Below are positions 44,027-53,016 of a stretch of DNA of 64,000 bases, one piece after another (position 1 is the stretch's first letter; each line of letters opens with the position of its first letter). The stretch comes from JADJSS01 sp964490845 (GTDB lineage Bacteria > Bacteroidota > Bacteroidia > Chitinophagales > JADIYW01). A program made the position numbers and the translations under genes. The stretch is from contig CAZBED010000003.1 of assembly GCA_964490845.1 (NCBI GenBank), positions 258,274-322,273 on the forward strand. The letters are read 5' to 3'. The notes under the pieces were generated by a model, which saw only the letters and a list, made by a program, of their open reading frames with translations, did not search any database and was not told the origin of the DNA.

Positions 44027-45109
44027 ATGAGCAACAATACGTATGCAGCCATCATGGCAGGAGGAATCGGCAGCCGATTCTGGCCGGCCAGCCGGACGGC
44101 CGTTCCAAAGCAGTTTTTAGACATTCTCGGCGTTGGCAGAACACTGATTCAATGCACTTATGACCGCTTTCTGAAGATTTGCCCTAAAGAAAACATTTTC
44201 ATCCTCACCCATGCTGATTATATCGACCTGGTGAAGGCCCAACTCCCCGATATTACGGACGAACAGATATTAACAGAACCCGCGCGCAAGAACACTGCGC
44301 CTTGTATTGCTTATAGTGCATTTAAAATCAACAAGTTAAATCCAGATGCCAACATTATTGTGGCACCATCTGACCATATCATCTTAAATGAGGAGGAATT
44401 TTTGCGTATTTCCAACCTTGCAGTAGATTTTGTATCCAAACACAATGCCCTGTGTACCCTCGGAATTCGCCCTACCCGCCCTGATACGGGGTATGGATAT
44501 ATTCAGTATTATGAGGAGGAAGCAAGTGAAGGCATCCATAAAGTTAAAACCTTTACGGAAAAACCACAGAAAGAGGTCGCCAGACAATTTCTGGCCAGCG
44601 GCGATTTTCTCTGGAACGGCGGTATTTTCATTTGGAATGTAAAGAGCATTCTTTCCTCATTGGAAAAGAACCTCTTAGAAGTGTACGATGCTTTTGTAGA
44701 AGCGGAATCGAGCCTGCTGACGGAAAAGGAAAAGAATGCCGTGGAAAAAGCATTTATCACCTGTCCAAATATTTCCATTGATTACGGTGTTATGGAAAAA
44801 GCCGACAATGTATATACACTGCCTTCCAGTTTCGGCTGGAGTGATTTAGGTACCTGGGCTTCCCTGTATGAGGAAAAAGAGAAAGATTATTTCAATAACG
44901 CGGTTAACGGAAAGAATGTCGTGGTATACGAATCCACGAATAATATCATTAACGTACCTAACGATAAATTAGTCGTTATTCAGGGGTTGGAGAATTTTAT
45001 AGTGGTAGACACCAAAGATGTCCTGTTAATCTGTAACAAGGAGGAAGAACAGCGAATCAAAGAATTTACCCACGACATTAAAATGAAAAAAGGCGATAAA
45101 TACCTGTAG
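44027..45109 (+). CDS. manC: Mannose-1-phosphate guanylyltransferase
   Basis: A 360-residue cytosolic nucleotidyltransferase making GDP-mannose from GTP and mannose-1-phosphate for glycan synthesis. The signature GGIGSRFWPASRTAVPKQFL stands near the N-terminus. It also has EPARKNTAPCIAYSAF, APSDHI, FTEKPQKE and a substrate motif FLWNGGIFIWNV. It has only the GT domain without a C-terminal isomerase, so it is the short form. Start ATG 44027. The heptamer repeat at 45122 follows. Confidence 0.93.
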   Translation: MSNNTYAAIMAGGIGSRFWPASRTAVPKQFLDILGVGRTLIQCTYDRFLKICPKENIFILTHADYIDLVKAQLPDITDEQILTEPARKNTAPCIAYSAFKINKLNPDANIIVAPSDHIILNEEEFLRISNLAVDFVSKHNALCTLGIRPTRPDTGYGYIQYYEEEASEGIHKVKTFTEKPQKEVARQFLASGDFLWNGGIFIWNVKSILSSLEKNLLEVYDAFVEAESSLLTEKEKNAVEKAFITCPNISIDYGVMEKADNVYTLPSSFGWSDLGTWASLYEEKEKDYFNNAVNGKNVVVYESTNNIINVPNDKLVVIQGLENFIVVDTKDVLLICNKEEEQRIKEFTHDIKMKKGDKYL

Positions 45110-45121
45110 AAAGAAATAATA

Positions 45122-45142
45122 AGTAGCAAGTAATAAGTATTT
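45122..45142 (+). repeat. AGTNNNN heptamer repeat after manC
   Basis: AGTAGCA, AGTAATA and AGTATTT follow in 7-base steps, 12 bases after the manC stop codon. It belongs with the repeats at 10565 and 25190. Confidence 0.6.
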
Positions 45143-45183
45143 TACATATCTTCAATTATTCTACAAACCATTAATTTATTTCT

Positions 45184-46824
45184 ATGGCCAACTTGTTCGC
45201 AAGAAAACCCTTACATCTTCTGATAAAGGAAGCAGATGAATCTGAGAAAGGACTCAAGAAAACACTGGGTGCCGGCGGCCTCATTGCCTTGGGTATTGGT
45301 GCCATTATCGGTGCCGGCCTATTTTCCATCACGGGTGGTGCCGCTGCGAATAATGCAGGGCCGGCCGTAACGCTTTCTTTTATCATCGCCGGTATTGGCT
45401 GTGCCTTTGCGGGATTATGCTACGCTGAATTTGCCTCCATGATTCCCATAGCGGGAAGTGCATATACCTACTCCTATGCCACCATGGGGGAGTTTGTAGC
45501 CTGGATCATCGGATGGGATTTAGTACTGGAATATGCTGTCGGCGCCGCCACCGTTGCCATCAGCTGGAGCAGGTACCTTGTCAAGTTTTTTTCAAATTTA
45601 GGGATCAACCTGCCCGCCCAATTGGTGATGTCGCCTTTTGACTCAGCAACACTTGCTGACGGTACGGTAGTACAGGGAATGATTAATCTGCCGGCGGTAT
45701 TTATCATCGTTATCGTTTCGCTTATTTTAGCCCGGGGTATTAAAGAGTCCGCCACTTTCACCTCTTTAATTGTTGCACTTAAACTGGTCGTAGTATTTGC
45801 CTTTATTATTTTAGGATGGAAATACATGAATCCGCAAAACCATGTTCCGTATATCATCGAAAATACCGGAACCTTTGGTGAATATGGGTGGAGCGGAATT
45901 GTCAGGGCTGCTGCCATCGTTTTTTTCGCCTATATCGGATTTGATGCGGTATCCACCGCCGCCCAGGAAACCAAAAATCCAAAGCGCGATATGCCGATTG
46001 GCATTTTGGGGTCACTGGCAATTTGTACCGTGCTATACATTTTATTCGCACACGTGATGACAGGACTGGCCAATTACAATGAATTTAAAGGTCAGGATGG
46101 TATTGCGCCGGTAGCCGTTGCAATATCACACACCCCGTTTGTATGGCTGAAACAAGGCGTAATCGTGGCAATTCTGGCGGGTTACTCTTCCGTGATTTTA
46201 GTCTTGCTGCTCGGTCAATCCAGAGTTTTCTTTTCCATGAGCAGAGACGGCCTTATTCCAAGAGTATTTTCTGCCGTACATCCCAAATTTCAAACACCCT
46301 TCAAATCCAACATGCTGTTTGCGGTATTTGTAAGTTTATTTGCCGCGTTTGTTCCGGGAAGAGTGGTAGGAGAAATGACGAGTATCGGAACGTTATTTGC
46401 CTTTATATTAGTTTGTGTCGGCGTAATGATTTTACGGGTAAAAATGCCGGAAGCGCCCCGAGCCTTCAGCACACCTTTAGTACCGCTGATACCCATATTA
46501 GGTATTGTTACCTGCTTATTTATGATGGTATTTCTTCCGTTAGATACATGGATACGATTAGTAGTCTGGATGATTATCGGGTTTGATCTTTATATTTTAT
46601 ATGGGATTAAGAACAGTCATATCGGGAAAGGCTCCGAAGACAACAGGCAGGCCTATGTTATCAGTTCTTCAGGATTATTGACATCTATAATATTGATAAT
46701 TGTTGCGACGATACATCACAAAACTGCTACAGAACCGGATACCGGATTATTTGTGTTCTCTTTAGTGTTTTCTGCCGTACACATCGTTGGATTCCTGATG
46801 CATTATTATAAGCATAAGAAATAA
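45184..46824 (+). CDS. Amino acid permease, APC superfamily (CAT-like)
   Basis: A 546-residue inner-membrane transporter with about 14 hydrophobic segments. GLKKTLGAGGLIALGIGAIIGAGLFSITG is the usual first-helix motif of APC transporters, and FFAYIGFDAVSTAAQETKNPKRDMP is the consensus loop. Together they point to the cationic amino acid transporter (YfnA/CAT) group; YLIVQ-type substrates are not resolvable. It lies 74 bases after manC on the same strand, with the heptamer repeat in between, and is convergent with the helicase (6 bases). Confidence 0.88.
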   Translation: MANLFARKPLHLLIKEADESEKGLKKTLGAGGLIALGIGAIIGAGLFSITGGAAANNAGPAVTLSFIIAGIGCAFAGLCYAEFASMIPIAGSAYTYSYATMGEFVAWIIGWDLVLEYAVGAATVAISWSRYLVKFFSNLGINLPAQLVMSPFDSATLADGTVVQGMINLPAVFIIVIVSLILARGIKESATFTSLIVALKLVVVFAFIILGWKYMNPQNHVPYIIENTGTFGEYGWSGIVRAAAIVFFAYIGFDAVSTAAQETKNPKRDMPIGILGSLAICTVLYILFAHVMTGLANYNEFKGQDGIAPVAVAISHTPFVWLKQGVIVAILAGYSSVILVLLLGQSRVFFSMSRDGLIPRVFSAVHPKFQTPFKSNMLFAVFVSLFAAFVPGRVVGEMTSIGTLFAFILVCVGVMILRVKMPEAPRAFSTPLVPLIPILGIVTCLFMMVFLPLDTWIRLVVWMIIGFDLYILYGIKNSHIGKGSEDNRQAYVISSSGLLTSIILIIVATIHHKTATEPDTGLFVFSLVFSAVHIVGFLMHYYKHKK

Positions 46825-46830
46825 AGGCTG

Positions 46831-48357
46831 CTACTCACTAAACGGCATGGCGCCTTTCAGTTTGGCATGTAGTTTCTCATTGTAGCTTTCCAGCAGATAG
46901 TTAAAATAGTTCTTAGTGGCTTTGCTGAGACAGCTGATATATACATTCAGCCGGTATTGTATCTCGTCCTGCAGAATATTAATCAATGGCAACGCATCGA
47001 GGTAATTGGTGGTATTTTCTTTAATGCGGAGGAAATGATTTTCTATCGATACATCGAGGCACTCCAGTGTTTTCTTTCCTTTATTATACAAGGCATAATA
47101 TTCCCGCTCCATATCAAAATCGAAATTCGTGGTGTTGGGGAAAAGTTCTTTTACCGTATCCGGCAAATCGTAAATCAAACCTTTTTCCATTTGTATTTCG
47201 CGTTCATACAAATGCTCCAGGAATTTTTCCGGATTGATAAACACATCTCTCCAGTCTATATAATCCTGCCACAGACCCAATCGCCTGGCATTATTTCCCA
47301 AATCAATTACAGTAAAATGATTTTTGTTGGGCAGGCGCCGGCTTCCGCGTCCTATCATCTGATGATACAACGTCAGTGAACGAGTTGCTCTGTTCAGAAT
47401 GATGCAATCTACCGTTGGTTCGTCAAAACCGGTTGTCAGGATTCCCACAGAGGTAACAATAGCATCGGGTGTTTCTTTCAGCCAGGCCAGCACATCCTTT
47501 CTGTCCTGCTTGTTGCTGGTGCTGTCTAAATGTTTGATGGCTACTCCCTGATCGGTGAAGAATTTCTCCACGGATTTGGATGTAGCTACCGAGCTATTAA
47601 AAATTAATACTTTTTTCCCTTTTGCTTTTTCCTGATACGCCCGTAGCAACTTTTCATGCATATCAAAATGCATGTATATCCGGTCGAGTGAGCTGACTGT
47701 ATAATCGCCGTCAATACCTACCTTTAATCCTCCGAGGTGTACATCATACGTATACGTGGTTGCGTCGCTCAGATAACCTTTAGTCACCAGCTCCTTTATA
47801 GAGTCTCCAATAATCAGTTTCTTGTAGTTTTGTCGAAGCGGCAAATTCTGATTCGAACTTAATGGTGTTGCCGTCACCCCTAAAATAATAGCATTCCTGA
47901 AATAATGAAATATTTTCCGGAAGGAATTATAATGCGCCTCATCGACAATCACCAGATCTATATCCTGTAAATATTCTTCATCATCTTTCAGGCGGTTGTT
48001 GAGTGTTTCCACCATCGCCAGAAAACACAAATACTCCTGCTGGTCCGGAATATCATCCACTTCGCTCGTAATCAGCTTACAATGAATACCGGCTTCTTCC
48101 AGAGCGTTGGATGTCTGCTTCAGCAACTCGATGCGGTGTGTCAGAATCAGAATTTTTTTCTGATGTTCTTCTATATATTTTCTGGAAATTTCCGAAAAGA
48201 TAACGGTCTTGCCTCCACCTGTCGGCAATTGAAAGACGATGTTTTCTCTTTTTTCGTTTTCCTGCAAATGCTGAAAGATGCGTTGTATGTATTCTTCCTG
48301 ATAGGGGTATAGCTGTTTAGCAGTTTCCGCTCTTTCTTTTATTCCGGTTATCTTCAT
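46831..48357 (-). CDS. DEAD/DEAH-box helicase (SF2, RadD-like)
   Basis: A 508-residue SF2 helicase. It has a Q-like N-terminal element (LYPYQEEYIQRIF), motif I QLPTGGGKT, motif II VDEAHYNS, motif III GVTATPL, and in domain 2 ILTTGFDEPTVDCIILNRATRS and MIGRGSRR. The pattern is of the DEAH/RadD or type I restriction-like family. No nuclease domain is attached. The last 130 residues are specific and unrecognised. Confidence 0.87.
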   Translation of the reverse strand: MKITGIKERAETAKQLYPYQEEYIQRIFQHLQENEKRENIVFQLPTGGGKTVIFSEISRKYIEEHQKKILILTHRIELLKQTSNALEEAGIHCKLITSEVDDIPDQQEYLCFLAMVETLNNRLKDDEEYLQDIDLVIVDEAHYNSFRKIFHYFRNAIILGVTATPLSSNQNLPLRQNYKKLIIGDSIKELVTKGYLSDATTYTYDVHLGGLKVGIDGDYTVSSLDRIYMHFDMHEKLLRAYQEKAKGKKVLIFNSSVATSKSVEKFFTDQGVAIKHLDSTSNKQDRKDVLAWLKETPDAIVTSVGILTTGFDEPTVDCIILNRATRSLTLYHQMIGRGSRRLPNKNHFTVIDLGNNARRLGLWQDYIDWRDVFINPEKFLEHLYEREIQMEKGLIYDLPDTVKELFPNTTNFDFDMEREYYALYNKGKKTLECLDVSIENHFLRIKENTTNYLDALPLINILQDEIQYRLNVYISCLSKATKNYFNYLLESYNEKLHAKLKGAMPFSE

Positions 48358-48477
48358 GTAATGCTGTTAGTAGTGTCGCTCAAAAATCATACCATGGAAG
48401 GCTTACTTTTTTGCAACCGCCCAATATACAAAATTTAAAGCGTGCCTGAAAGAAAGAGATATGCACACGGACTTAAT

Positions 48478-49386
48478 TTACGTTAATATAATCTGATTGT
48501 ACGGCAGGATAGTTGGAAATCCTTTATCAGCAAAATAATGTTTTATCGTTTCCGGAGATTCATCACTTGCCACTAACACAAAATCTCCGCCCCAGGCGCC
48601 TAATGATTTGATGGTACCGGGAAAGTCGGGGAAATAAATTTCTTTCACTTTCTGAATCCCTAATACATTCGACAGGATATTCTCATGAACTTCAAGATAA
48701 TAGCAGAACTCATCCAGTTCATTTGCCTGAATGATTTTGTAGGTCAAATCGGAAATCTGTTCAATGTACGGTGTTTTATCAATCGTCAGATTTCGGTAAT
48801 GCTGAATACCTTCGCGTGAATTTTGCTTTTGATTAAGATGAACGAAATAGAGATGTTCTTTGAAAGACGGAGAAAATGGTACTTCTTTTACCGTACGAGA
48901 TTCCTCACTTCGTTCGGAATAACAGCGCTCATAAACAATTGGTTGTTTTGCTGTGGCACAGGCAATATCATAACCGCTGCCACCAAATGTTTTGGATAAT
49001 ATTTCATACGGGTCCGCATCTGTCCACTGCGCAATTAAACTAATTAGCGTTGACGAAGAGCCGAGTCCCCAGTCGTTTGGAAAATTGAGTTTGGTGGTGA
49101 TTTGAGATTTGGGATTTGAGATTTGGGAGATTTGAAAAATACTTTGCAGCATTTTTGCAACCTCATTATCGCTGGCTGAAATGATTTCTAAAGATTCTGA
49201 AAATCTTGCATCAAACCAAACCCTGCTTTCATGGTCTAAGCTTTTCCAAAAGATTCCATTTTCTTCTGCAGGCTCAACCGTTAATGTTTGCCCAAATTTT
49301 GTAGGCACAGCCAAACCAACAGCACCGTCCAGAATAAAGTATTCACCGGTAAGTAAGAGTTTGCCGTGTGCGTGGTAGGTTTTCAT
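48478..49386 (-). CDS. GHMP-family kinase (GYDIA type) of the mevalonate cluster
   Basis: A 302-residue kinase with HGKLLLTGEYFILDGAVGLAVP at the N-terminus, the ATP-binding loop NDWGLGSSSTL, and GGSGYDIACA, the signature of the GYDIA group. It probably acts on mevalonate or phosphomevalonate: it follows HMG-CoA reductase by 18 bases, and fni lies upstream. The coding sequence has two in-frame repeat insertions: a heptamer run giving QISQISNPKSQIT (DNA 49099-49135), and a palindrome-like element giving CYSERSEES (DNA 48897-48924). The frame stays open, so the protein is probably intact but lengthened in loops. Confidence 0.85.
   Translation of the reverse strand: MKTYHAHGKLLLTGEYFILDGAVGLAVPTKFGQTLTVEPAEENGIFWKSLDHESRVWFDARFSESLEIISASDNEVAKMLQSIFQISQISNPKSQITTKLNFPNDWGLGSSSTLISLIAQWTDADPYEILSKTFGGSGYDIACATAKQPIVYERCYSERSEESRTVKEVPFSPSFKEHLYFVHLNQKQNSREGIQHYRNLTIDKTPYIEQISDLTYKIIQANELDEFCYYLEVHENILSNVLGIQKVKEIYFPDFPGTIKSLGAWGGDFVLVASDESPETIKHYFADKGFPTILPYNQIILT
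48897..48924 (-). repeat. Small repeat element inserted in the GHMP kinase gene
   Basis: The minus strand reads TATTCCGAACGAAGTGAGGAATCTC, encoding CYSERSEES in frame. TATTCCGAACGAAGTGAGGAAT has arms TTCC/GGAA around a CGAACGAAG core and resembles common dispersed repeats of Bacteroidetes genomes. It is not part of the conserved GHMP fold. Confidence 0.65.
49099..49135 (-). repeat. Heptamer tandem repeat inside the GHMP kinase gene
   Basis: On the plus strand GATTTGA, GATTTGG, GATTTGA, GATTTGG follow in exact 7-base steps, then GAGATTTGA. In the coding frame this gives the low-complexity QISQISNPKSQIT. Being 7 bases per unit it changes frame each unit; three units make a 7-residue period. 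Confidence 0.85.
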
Positions 49387-49404
49387 TCAGCAAAATTTCC
49401 GGAA

Positions 49405-50724
49405 TTATTTCACAGCGTCTTTTGAACTTCTGTATTGCTCCAGCATCACACGTGTAGTGGTAAATGAAACAATCTTATCTTTGAAATACTCGAGTGCATA
49501 TTTTTTTTCCTCTTCGGTAGCATTGTAATGATTTAAGATATTCAGCAAATGCATTTTCATGTGCCCCTGTTGTATACCAACTGTCGTCAGCGCTTTCAGC
49601 GCTGCGAAATTCTGTGCCAGCCCGGCCACTGCACAAATCTGCATAAGCTGTTTAGCATCCGGATTACCCAATATCTGCATGGCAATCTTTACCAACGGAT
49701 GTAATTGAGTGAGTCCACCAACCGTACCGACGGCTAAGGGCAAATCAATCCAGAATTTAAAGGTGCCATTCTCCACAGTACAATGCGTCAATGAACTGTA
49801 TTGCCCGCTTCTGGATGCATATGTATGTCCGCAGGCCTCCACCGCCCGGAAGTCATTACCGGATGCTATTATAATCGCGTCTACTCCGTTATAAATTCCT
49901 TTGTTGTGCGTCGTTGCCCTGTGCGGGTCCACTTCCGCAATACGTACCGCCATACGGATTTTTTCGGCGAACTCTTCCGCCTGTACACCGCCTACCGTAC
50001 CCAGGTCTTCCACCTTACATTCCACCCAGGCCCTCGCTACACATTGCGGCGTATAGTTGGAAACAATGGACATGATAACTTTCACCGAACCGTATTCCGG
50101 GTTATTGCCAATAATCTCTTTTAACGTGGATGCATATTCTTCCAGACAGGTATTGATGAAATTTGCACCCATGGAATCGCAGGTCTCAAACGACACCTTA
50201 AGTTGAAAATAATCCGGCTCCTGTTGTGTCAGGTCCACCAGTTCCATATCCAGCACGCCGCCACCGCGTTGTTCCATATTGTAGGTGATATATTTGCTGC
50301 CTTCCAGCAATTGTTTCCTGATGGAGGGAAAATCTCTTTTTAATTTGTTTGCATCTCCCTTGTACAGAAAATGTACCTGACCGATTTTGGTCGTGCTAAT
50401 AATTTCGGTATGAAAACCACCGCGTTCACTCCAGTACTTACCGGCATTAGACATGGCTGCCACCACCGAACTCTCCTCAATGGCCATCGGCAGGCAATAC
50501 CATTCCTTATTAATTAAAAAATTAGGCGCTACAGAAAACGGAAAGAAATAATTGGAAATCGTATTTTCAGAAAATTCATCCAGTACTTTCTGTGTGTTCA
50601 AATCACGATGCCAGTAAGAAATAATCTCTTCTCTGAGTTGTTTATCGTTATTTAAATAATTTTCTACAATCCAATCAATTTTCTGTTCTTTCGAGAGTTT
50701 GGAATAGCCGGATATATTTTTCAT
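49405..50724 (-). CDS. mvaA: Hydroxymethylglutaryl-CoA reductase (class II-like)
   Basis: A 439-residue cytosolic HMG-CoA reductase. It has the catalytic Glu segment AIEESSVVAAMSNAG (about 82-96), the central domain with HNKGIYNGVDAIIIASGNDF (catalytic Lys/Asp region), and HLLNILNHY near the C-terminus. The absence of membrane segments and the class II pattern indicate the bacterial form reducing HMG-CoA to mevalonate. It sits 13 bases behind a flavodoxin-like reductase and 18 before the GHMP kinase, in an operon with fni. Other mevalonate enzymes are outside the window. Confidence 0.92.
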   Translation of the reverse strand: MKNISGYSKLSKEQKIDWIVENYLNNDKQLREEIISYWHRDLNTQKVLDEFSENTISNYFFPFSVAPNFLINKEWYCLPMAIEESSVVAAMSNAGKYWSERGGFHTEIISTTKIGQVHFLYKGDANKLKRDFPSIRKQLLEGSKYITYNMEQRGGGVLDMELVDLTQQEPDYFQLKVSFETCDSMGANFINTCLEEYASTLKEIIGNNPEYGSVKVIMSIVSNYTPQCVARAWVECKVEDLGTVGGVQAEEFAEKIRMAVRIAEVDPHRATTHNKGIYNGVDAIIIASGNDFRAVEACGHTYASRSGQYSSLTHCTVENGTFKFWIDLPLAVGTVGGLTQLHPLVKIAMQILGNPDAKQLMQICAVAGLAQNFAALKALTTVGIQQGHMKMHLLNILNHYNATEEEKKYALEYFKDKIVSFTTTRVMLEQYRSSKDAVK

Positions 50725-50737
50725 AATCGTTTATTTA

Positions 50738-51319
50738 CTATGCTGATTTTTTTCCTAACTGATATGCTGTTTCAATATGTTTTCTGATGCTCGCTTCTTT
50801 TATATTCCTGATTGGCGAAAACACAGTCACGCTGACCGGATTAATGCCGCAAAACTGCAGTATGGTGCGCTTAATCTGACGAATTGCCGGGTTACCGTAG
50901 ATCAGCCGGAAATACCAATACGGCGTATCCATCGTACAAATTATGCGTGCCGATTTGCCTGCCAGTAACTTATCCCACCAGACAGAATCTTCCTTATACT
51001 GAAAGGCAAATCCCGGCAAAAAGAGCCTGTCAAAAAATCCTTTCATTATTGCCGGCATACCACCCCACCATATCGGAAAAACAAATACCAAATGTTCTGC
51101 CCATTTTATTTTTTCCCATGCTTCCAATAAGTCAGGTTCAAGTTCTGTACGTTTCTGATAACCATATTGAAGGTTTGGACTGAATTGTAAATCTCTGATG
51201 ATAATTTCTTTAATGTCTGAGTTACCCTCTGTCGCACCTTTCTTATATGCTTCCGCTATGGCAAAATTCAAACTCTCTTTACTGGGATGGCCGTTAACAA
51301 TAAGTATTCTTTTACCCAT
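50738..51319 (-). CDS. Flavodoxin-fold NAD(P)H oxidoreductase
   Basis: A 193-residue cytosolic flavoprotein of the quinone reductase/KefF-MdaB type: ILIVNGHPSKESLN (FMN/FAD phosphate loop) and VFVFPIWWGGMPAIMKGFFDRLFLPGFAF, the diagnostic flavin and pyridine-nucleotide segment. It lies inside the mevalonate operon (13 bases on either side); a direct role in isoprenoid reduction (for example quinone or flavin supply for type 2 IDI) is inference. Confidence 0.88.
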   Translation of the reverse strand: MGKRILIVNGHPSKESLNFAIAEAYKKGATEGNSDIKEIIIRDLQFSPNLQYGYQKRTELEPDLLEAWEKIKWAEHLVFVFPIWWGGMPAIMKGFFDRLFLPGFAFQYKEDSVWWDKLLAGKSARIICTMDTPYWYFRLIYGNPAIRQIKRTILQFCGINPVSVTVFSPIRNIKEASIRKHIETAYQLGKKSA

Positions 51320-51332
51320 ACTCCCGCATTTA

Positions 51333-52367
51333 TTACCTTACCTTAAAGTACGTTTTTGCAAGCTGATATCCTTTCAGTTGATTGTCCACGTATTGATACA
51401 ACTCATCGTATCCTTTTTCCGCATATTTCAATAAGCCTGATGCCTGTCCATAAACGGAGGCAGCCTGTAGTTTTTCCATCAGGTAATACCCGTCGAGGAA
51501 AGATTTTATACCCCCTGAAATAATGAACTGCCGGCAGGCAAAGTTAACACCCGGCTCTTCTTTCAGTTCGTTAATAAATGCAACCATCTCTTCAGCGGTA
51601 TGGCCAATATGTGAAATGGAGTTAAAAATTTCCAGTTGCGTTTCATCGCTTCTCAGTAGTTCCAGTTTAGAGAAATTCGTACCCCCGTGTGCAGCAAATT
51701 CTATCGCCTCGACAGGCAGTTGCACCAATGCCCGCAAACTTTCTTTTCCAAAGCCCTGGCCAACTTCTTTTACAATTACTTTTTGTTTGGTCTTCTCTAA
51801 AAACTGTTGAATAGTTTTTATTGGCGGTTCCGTTATCTTGTCGCCTTCCGGCTGCAGCCATTCCTGCAATGGATTCACATGAATGATAATGCCATCTGTC
51901 TGCAATTTGTCAACCAGCTGATCTATCTTATAGAGTTCATTATTCTTCAGCAAGACGGCTAACTGAGCGATTCCGAGATTGGCATAAAATGGCAGATCAT
52001 TACCGATAACTTTCCTGAAATCAAAATCGCGGATACGCTCATCGCTTTCCAGTAATGCTCTGCAGGAGCCCAACCCCATACCCATACCGAAAGCATGACA
52101 TACTTTTGCGAGATTGGAATTTATCTGATACGCTTTCTCTGTACCGCCCGTCATACTGGATACCCAAATAGGTGCATTCAACATTTTACCCAAAAACGAA
52201 AACGATACAGGTTTTTCTACAGGATGTGCTGACAGCATCGGTTCATAGGAGAACCTTTTATCGATAGACAAACTTTCTACCTGAGAGCGGAAAGCAAGCT
52301 GTATATGGTCTTGTTTTCTCTCGGCGGCAGTCGGATCAGTAACGGGTATTTTTTCTAATTTATCCAA
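51333..52367 (-). CDS. fni: Type 2 isopentenyl-diphosphate delta-isomerase
   Basis: A 344-residue FMN/NAD(P)H-dependent isomerase interconverting IPP and DMAPP. Typical segments are RKQDHIQLAF near the N-terminus, MTGGTEKAYQINSNLAK, GLGSCRALLESD, NPLQEWLQPEGD (Gln/Glu of the active site), VKEVGQGFG and HGGTNF (FMN phosphate). It starts with TTG at 52367, five bases after an exact TAACTTTG box; no ATG is near. First gene of the mevalonate operon. Confidence 0.94.
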   Translation of the reverse strand: MDKLEKIPVTDPTAAERKQDHIQLAFRSQVESLSIDKRFSYEPMLSAHPVEKPVSFSFLGKMLNAPIWVSSMTGGTEKAYQINSNLAKVCHAFGMGMGLGSCRALLESDERIRDFDFRKVIGNDLPFYANLGIAQLAVLLKNNELYKIDQLVDKLQTDGIIIHVNPLQEWLQPEGDKITEPPIKTIQQFLEKTKQKVIVKEVGQGFGKESLRALVQLPVEAIEFAAHGGTNFSKLELLRSDETQLEIFNSISHIGHTAEEMVAFINELKEEPGVNFACRQFIISGGIKSFLDGYYLMEKLQAASVYGQASGLLKYAEKGYDELYQYVDNQLKGYQLAKTYFKVR

Positions 52368-52372
52368 TTAAT

Positions 52373-52380
52373 CAAAGTTA
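52373..52380 (-). promoter_or_regulatory. Promoter box of fni operon (TAACTTTG)
   Basis: Exact TAnnTTTG on the minus strand, five bases before the TTG start of fni. Promoter and start define each other and suggest a leaderless operon mRNA. Confidence 0.55.
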
Positions 52381-52452
52381 CGTATATAAACGGATGTAAG
52401 CGTTAAAAGTTTCGTAGATTTTAGATGATAAAAAGTATAACAAAGAAGACCT

Positions 52453-52980
52453 TTATTGCACGTTTAATGAATAGGCCGCCTTTTGCAAATCCTTCAGCCA
52501 AAGTTGTCGTTTATGTCGTAACAACCAGCCGGCAGTCTGATAAATATGGCCATCTTTAGTTTCAAAAACATCTACAACGAATAAAAACCGATGATCCTGT
52601 TTCTCGGAAGACAAAATACCGGATACCTGATACTCCTTTACTTTCAACTTATTTGAGGTAACAAATACTGTGTCTTTTGCCTCCATATTGGGTTCTTTCA
52701 GGTTCTTCTTCAACTGTGTTGTAATGGAATCATACATGATGTCGAATCCCTGTTCACCGGGTTTCATTCCATGATCTACCAGAATAAAATAAACATCGCG
52801 GTAGTCGTTTTTCAGCTGCAACAGCGTGTTTTTTTCAGGATATACATCATCTGTTTCAAAAAGGTAAGACGGATACTGAATGCTGATCTTTTCTTTTGAA
52901 AAGGTTCTCGGCTCTTTGCTGTATTTACACGAAACTATTACAAGACAGGCAACAAGCGGCAGTGCATACGATATTTTCAT
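52453..52980 (-). CDS. Hypothetical lipoprotein
   Basis: A 175-residue protein from ATG 52980, chosen for the signal peptide ending CLVIVSCKYSKEP, a lipobox, and for the TATCTTTG box four bases upstream. The mature part is beta-rich, with YPSYLFETDDVYPEKN near its start and GWLLRHKRQLWLKDLQKA at the end. No family recognised. Monocistronic by spacing; the next upstream gene ends 36 bases before the start. Confidence 0.75.
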   Translation of the reverse strand: MKISYALPLVACLVIVSCKYSKEPRTFSKEKISIQYPSYLFETDDVYPEKNTLLQLKNDYRDVYFILVDHGMKPGEQGFDIMYDSITTQLKKNLKEPNMEAKDTVFVTSNKLKVKEYQVSGILSSEKQDHRFLFVVDVFETKDGHIYQTAGWLLRHKRQLWLKDLQKAAYSLNVQ

Positions 52981-52984
52981 ACCA

Positions 52985-52992
52985 CAAAGATA
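52985..52992 (-). promoter_or_regulatory. Promoter box of the lipoprotein gene (TATCTTTG)
   Basis: Exact TAnnTTTG on the minus strand, four bases before the ATG at 52980, so the message would be essentially leaderless. It lies in the 36-base gap after the metallopeptidase stop. Confidence 0.6.
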
Positions 52993-53016
52993 CAAAAACA
53001 GTATTCAGATAATCTT

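Noticed and set aside
49099..49135. CRISPR-like direct repeats
   Set aside because: Units are only 7 bases with no spacers; the array is a simple heptamer tract in a coding gene.
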